From Sandaracinaceae bacterium (GTDB lineage Bacteria; Myxococcota_A; Polyangia; Polyangiales; JAFGIB01), in contig JADGRF010000261.1 of assembly GCA_017881055.1 (NCBI GenBank), forward strand, positions 1 to 42,478: a DNA stretch of 42,478 nt, written 5' to 3'. Shown one piece after another: positions 39,373-42,478 of this stretch. How positions within the stretch are numbered: position 1 is the stretch's first letter; every line of letters begins with the position of its first letter. Made by a program: the position numbers and the translations under genes. The notes beneath the pieces were generated by a model. The model ran no database searches. It was given only the letters and a program-made list of their open reading frames with translations, and was not told where the DNA came from.

Positions 39373-40164
39373 ATGCCGCACGCGCGACGCAGCGTGTTCG
39401 CGCTCGTGCTGCTGAGCGTGCTCGGCTGGGCGCCCGGCGCGCAGGCTCGGCGTGCACGACCGCTGTTCGAGCCGACCGACTTGGAGCTCGAGGACCCTGG
39501 TGTGCTCGAGCTCGACATGCAGTTCGGTATGATTCGCTCGCGCGGTCCCGCGCGCATCGTGGTGCCGGACTTCGAGCTCGACGTGGGCTTGCTGCGCAAC
39601 GTGGAGCTCGACGTGGACGGCGCGTATGCGGTCGAAGGACCACGAAGCGGACCGTTCAGGCTCGATCACGCCGCGCCTGACAGCCTGTGGACGGCTGCGA
39701 AGATCGGCTTCTACGACGCGCGCGATCCCGACGCACAGACCGCGTTCGCCTTCGGCGTGCAGGTGGGACCGAAGCTGCCGGTGGCCTCGGGCTCGCACGG
39801 CCTCGGCATGGAGGCGCTCGCGCTCGTGGGCACGGCGATCGATCGTACCCATCTGGTTTGGAATGCTGGCGGCTTCATCGATCCGGATCCCGACGCCATG
39901 CCGGGCCGTCCGACCGGCGTCGAGCTTGGCCTCGACATGGACTTGGATCTCGACGCGGGGGATCGCTTCTCGGCGAGCGCCGGTGTGTCCAGCGTGTATT
40001 TCTTGTCACACGACGCGGACCAGCTGCTCGCGACCGCGGGCGTCACGTGGTCTCCGATCGATGCGCTCGACGTATCGCTGGTCGGCCTGGTCGGGTTTCT
40101 GCAGGGCAGCGATCGCTACGGCGTGCTGCTCGGGATCTCGCCGAAGCTGCGGCTATTCCGTTAG
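39373..40164 (+). CDS. Predicted outer-membrane beta-barrel protein
   Basis: 263 residues from ATG 39373 with a signal peptide (MPHARRSVFALVLLSVLGWA). The mature part alternates short amphipathic strands (GVLELDMQFGMIRSRG, FELDVGLLRNVELDVDGAYA, TAFAFGVQVGPKLPV, VELGLDMDLDLDAGDRFSAS) and ends in RYGVLLGISPKLRLFR. This fits an outer-membrane barrel of the 'transporter/MetA-pathway' type; the last residue is Arg rather than the usual aromatic. It follows the copper monooxygenase gene in the same direction after 350 bp. Confidence 0.75.
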   Translation: MPHARRSVFALVLLSVLGWAPGAQARRARPLFEPTDLELEDPGVLELDMQFGMIRSRGPARIVVPDFELDVGLLRNVELDVDGAYAVEGPRSGPFRLDHAAPDSLWTAAKIGFYDARDPDAQTAFAFGVQVGPKLPVASGSHGLGMEALALVGTAIDRTHLVWNAGGFIDPDPDAMPGRPTGVELGLDMDLDLDAGDRFSASAGVSSVYFLSHDADQLLATAGVTWSPIDALDVSLVGLVGFLQGSDRYGVLLGISPKLRLFR

Positions 40165-40207
40165 TTTCCGCCGTCTTGCCCGTACGGGACCGAGGTGCAG
40201 CGTCCGC

Positions 40208-41599
40208 TCACGCAGGCGAATGCGTGCGGCGGGCGTCGGCCTTCGAGATCAGCGGGGACGGGCGCGCGAAGCTCGGCTGCGCAGGGCGATAGTGCTCGCC
40301 GTGCGTCGTGTACTCCGCGTGACCGTAGCGTACGAGCAGCTTGCGGAGCTTCTGCACCAAGCGCTCGTCCGCGAAATCACGCACGATGGGGATTCGATCG
40401 GCCAAGCTGTAGGCCTGCATGTGCGAGATGATCCAGACCATGGTCGCGCCGGCCCAGAGGTAGTCGAGGGCGGAGAGCTCGATCCCCACGCGCGCTGCGG
40501 CGCGTCGATCGCCGTCGACGAAGTTCCTGACGAAGAACAGCTTGGCAAAGCTGCGCTCCATGCGCGCCTCGAGTCGGCCCAACGGCGATTGGTCGTCCGA
40601 CAACTCCGCCGCCATCGTGGCTCGCACCAAGGCGCCACAGGTCGCGTCCTCGAAGCCTGCACGCAGCGTCGCGGCGCGCGTCAGCAAGATGTCGATGATC
40701 TCCTGCGGCGTGTCGGCCAGGAGAGCCTCCGGCAGACCGAGCAGATAGCACCGATAGCGGTTCAGCTCGACGATCGCCCGCTCTTGCGGCGTGAACGAGC
40801 TTCGGCCTTGACGAAGCACTTGATGCGCCAAGAGAAACACGCTGATCAATCCCGCCGGCATCTGATCGACTTGCGGAATGGGAATGCCGTGCGTTCGCAC
40901 ATCCCAGTCGCTGCGGCGGGTCAACACGTTGAAGCGCACCATGGAGTGCATGAAGCGCACCAGCGCGGCTGCGCGAAAACCCGCGCCATAACGATCGAGC
41001 GCGCCGGGCAGCACGCTCGTGGTGAAGAACGTCGCAGTCTCTTTGACACGCCGCGCGGCAGTCGCGCTCGTCAGGGCGCCGGTGATCGCCATCGGCAGCG
41101 CCGAGTACTTGTTCATGAACGTCGCGAAGAACGCGCCGCGGATCGCGAACGGCGCAACGTGTGCGTACGCGCTGCGCTGCTGCCGTGCGCCCTCCTCGAT
41201 CAGAGTGCGGTCGAGCCACGCTGGCATGCGCTCCATCGCGGCGATGAACGCGACCAGCTCGGGCGGCGCGTTCGGAACCTGCTCGAGCCCCTTGTCGCAC
41301 GCATCCTGGAGCATCGTAATCAACCGCTTGCCGCCGTACTCGGGCAACAGCGCCACGTAAGCATCCGCGACTGCATCGCCGAGCATCGTGTAGGTGCGCA
41401 TCAGCGCGACGCGCTCGCTGTCGTCGAGCAGCGTCGGACGCAGCTTCGTGAGCCGAGGGGGCAAGGTGCTCGCGTCCGCAAGCACTTGGGTGAAGCGCTC
41501 CGGCACGACAGAGAAATCGACCTGCCCGTACATCGTAGGGATGCGCTCGCGCTGAGCGTGCATCTCGAGCTCCAACTGCGTGGTGGTCATCGTCGTCAT
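40208..41599 (-). CDS. MpaB/DUF2236 family heme oxygenase-like protein
   Basis: 463 residues from ATG 41599 (ATG 41590 possible). DUF2236 includes MpaB and rubber oxygenase Lcp, heme b proteins that cleave hydrocarbon double bonds. Landmarks: FFATFMNKYSALPMAITGAL, TAARRVKETATFFTT, YGAGFRAAALVRFMHSMVRF (the His is the likely heme ligand) and RSDWDVRTHGIPIPQVDQMP. An all-helical cytosolic protein without signal peptide. The C-terminal tail after about residue 430 is disordered. Substrate unknown. Confidence 0.85.
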   Translation of the reverse strand: MTTMTTTQLELEMHAQRERIPTMYGQVDFSVVPERFTQVLADASTLPPRLTKLRPTLLDDSERVALMRTYTMLGDAVADAYVALLPEYGGKRLITMLQDACDKGLEQVPNAPPELVAFIAAMERMPAWLDRTLIEEGARQQRSAYAHVAPFAIRGAFFATFMNKYSALPMAITGALTSATAARRVKETATFFTTSVLPGALDRYGAGFRAAALVRFMHSMVRFNVLTRRSDWDVRTHGIPIPQVDQMPAGLISVFLLAHQVLRQGRSSFTPQERAIVELNRYRCYLLGLPEALLADTPQEIIDILLTRAATLRAGFEDATCGALVRATMAAELSDDQSPLGRLEARMERSFAKLFFVRNFVDGDRRAAARVGIELSALDYLWAGATMVWIISHMQAYSLADRIPIVRDFADERLVQKLRKLLVRYGHAEYTTHGEHYRPAQPSFARPSPLISKADARRTHSPA

Positions 41600-41638
41600 C
41601 CTGCTTCTTTCGTGAACGAGTTGCCTGAATACTAGCGC

Positions 41639-42293
41639 TCAGAACGCTGCTGCGGCAGGTAACTGCCCGCGGCCACCGGCGCGCGGAGGTGCCCAGAGCG
41701 GGAGCTTCGAGCCTTCCCAGTACCGGAACGCGAGGCTGGGATCGTCCAGCGAACGATCGAACGTGAAACGCGCGCGCGTCGGCAGCTCCACTGCCAAACG
41801 GTCCCGTGACCGAGAACAGAAACGGCACGAACAACAGCGGCAGCCACACGCCGTGCATCCCCCAGACAATGCGAGCGACGATACGGCGAACGCGCTCGGA
41901 CGCGTCGAACTGCCTCGCCACCCACGGCCCGAGCACGCCGTAGACACCGAACGCCACGAAGAACCGCAGACGCTCTTGCGGCAGAGTCGACGCGAGCGGC
42001 ACGAGGCTCAGCAGCACACCGATCGCGAACATGCGCCCGTGCGGCTGCTCGATCGCGCGTGACCCGAGCAGCGGCAGAAGCACGACGCCCGAGAACGCGA
42101 GGATCGGCAGGCGGGCACTCTGTATGAGCAGCTGAAAACCAGCGACCGGTAAGGTGGCCGTAGTCGCGAGCCAGACCGGAATCGATTCGAGATACGCGAG
42201 CGCTGCAGCGCCCGGCGAGCTGAAGACGTCGCGGTACACGACTCCACCGTGAGCGCCGTAGCCGCCAGTCACGTAGTGCACCAAATAGAAAGC
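41639..42293 (-). pseudogene. Polytopic membrane protein, N-terminally truncated by an IS and frameshifted
   Basis: From the IS end the frame reads FYLVHYVTGGYGAHGG, then hydrophobic segments (IPVWLATTATLPVAGFQLLI, MFAIGVLLSLVPLASTLPQE, LRFFVAFGVYGVLGPWVARQ, VWLPLLFVPFLFSVTGPF). Near 41795 the natural continuation changes frame (AVELPTRARFTFDRSLDDPS, LAFRYWEGSKLPLW) and ends at 41639. The N-terminus is missing because the IS replaces it. Family resemblance is to uncharacterised membrane proteins. The MpaB gene follows after 39 bp. Confidence 0.7.
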
Positions 42294-42478
42294 GGGCTCT
42301 CTACGCAAATCTGTGGGTGAGCCAGTCAGCCAGTCGGGTTCGGGTAGGTCACCGAGCCTGTGAAACAAGGCGATTTCTGCGTGTTCGTAGCTCTTGAAAC
42401 CGTAGGCCATTTTGGTGGTGACTCTGGCCTTGTTGTTGAAGCCCTCGACGGCGCCCATCGCGAAGGCGCCGCGGGCGC
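42294..42478 (-). mobile_element. Terminal part of an ISL3-like insertion sequence (runs off window)
   Basis: The minus-strand frame entering from the right edge reads GAVEGFNNKARVTTKMAYGF then KSYEHAEIALFHRLGDLPEP, the C-terminal catalytic E region (xExxNNxxKxxxxxxYGx) of ISL3/IS1165-type DDE transposases. The element's end is probably GGGCTCTCTACGCAAATC.. beginning at 42294/42295. The native protein end would be DWLTHRFA and a TAG at the IS edge, but that frame has been lost (see 42320-42335). The other end and most of the transposase lie outside. Confidence 0.8.
42320..42335. repeat. 8-bp tandem duplication in the transposase 3' end
   Basis: AGCCAGTC occurs twice in a row (minus strand GACTGGCTGACTGGCT). 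Removing one unit restores PEPDWLTHRFA followed by a stop inside the IS end. With both units the frame is shifted and opens into the adjacent membrane-protein remnant. Confidence 0.85.

Noticed and set aside
39626-41635. 669-codon plus-strand open frame across the barrel and MpaB genes
   Set aside because: Runs out of phase through one real gene and antisense to another; no protein-like features.
1-42478. tRNA, rRNA, CRISPR arrays, prophage or PKS/NRPS modules
   Set aside because: Looked for by eye on both strands; no cloverleaf with CCA-type acceptor, no regularly spaced repeats, and no KS, A or C domain motifs were seen.

Overview
The window is GC-rich, has long antisense open frames everywhere, and codes for many lipoproteins, PilZ/DUF4388 response regulators, VIT/VWA proteins, MpaB-type oxygenases and Gly/Asn/Cys-rich surface lipoproteins. 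This combination points to a myxobacterium-like member of the former Deltaproteobacteria (Polyangiales-like chromosome). That assignment is inference from gene content. No rRNA, tRNA, CRISPR array or prophage was seen.

Layout. 1-2.9 kb is an accessory zone of small, broken or duplicated genes: a gene tail, a frameshifted nucleotidyltransferase, a putative Imm1-like protein, two copies of a 58-residue Cys-rich protein on a ~270-bp duplicated block, and an attC-like inverted repeat. 2.9-6.9 kb holds an ECF sigma factor with a fused zinc anti-sigma-like tail, a divergent OsmC protein, a truncated SRPBCC remnant and a copper P1B-ATPase. 6.9-12.4 kb holds a SulP transporter and a DHA2/HlyD drug-efflux pair divergent from a TetR regulator, with a clear palindromic operator between them. 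12.3-15.2 kb holds an alpha/beta hydrolase, a HEAT-like protein and a methyltransferase. 15.4-22.8 kb holds a DUF2914 lipoprotein with a (frameshifted) VIT/VWA protein, then a translationally coupled four-gene signalling operon: propeller protein, TPR protein, histidine kinase-like protein and degenerate receiver. 23.1-24.8 kb is an fpr/finR-like pair. 24.9-29.9 kb holds an Amt remnant, a PilZ-REC-DUF4388 regulator, a surface lipoprotein, a GT39-like membrane transferase and a further remnant.

29.9-37.4 kb is the most interesting part. It is one minus-strand operon-like run: carrier protein, acyl-CoA dehydrogenase, amino acid:[carrier protein] ligase (class II aaRS-like), DUF1839 protein, family-2 glycoside hydrolase and two CysE-like acetyltransferases, mostly with coupled or overlapping starts. 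It looks like a pathway that loads an amino acid onto a stand-alone carrier protein, modifies it and transfers it to an acceptor that may be a sugar. The product is unknown.

37.6-40.2 kb has a cytochrome c-PHM copper monooxygenase fusion and a predicted outer-membrane barrel. 40.2-42.5 kb has an MpaB/DUF2236 oxygenase, a broken membrane-protein gene and the terminus of an ISL3-like insertion sequence. The IS transposase has lost its stop codon through an 8-bp tandem duplication. Several genes carry single frameshifts (about 582, 16430, 21415 and 41795), so both real decay and base-calling errors must be considered.
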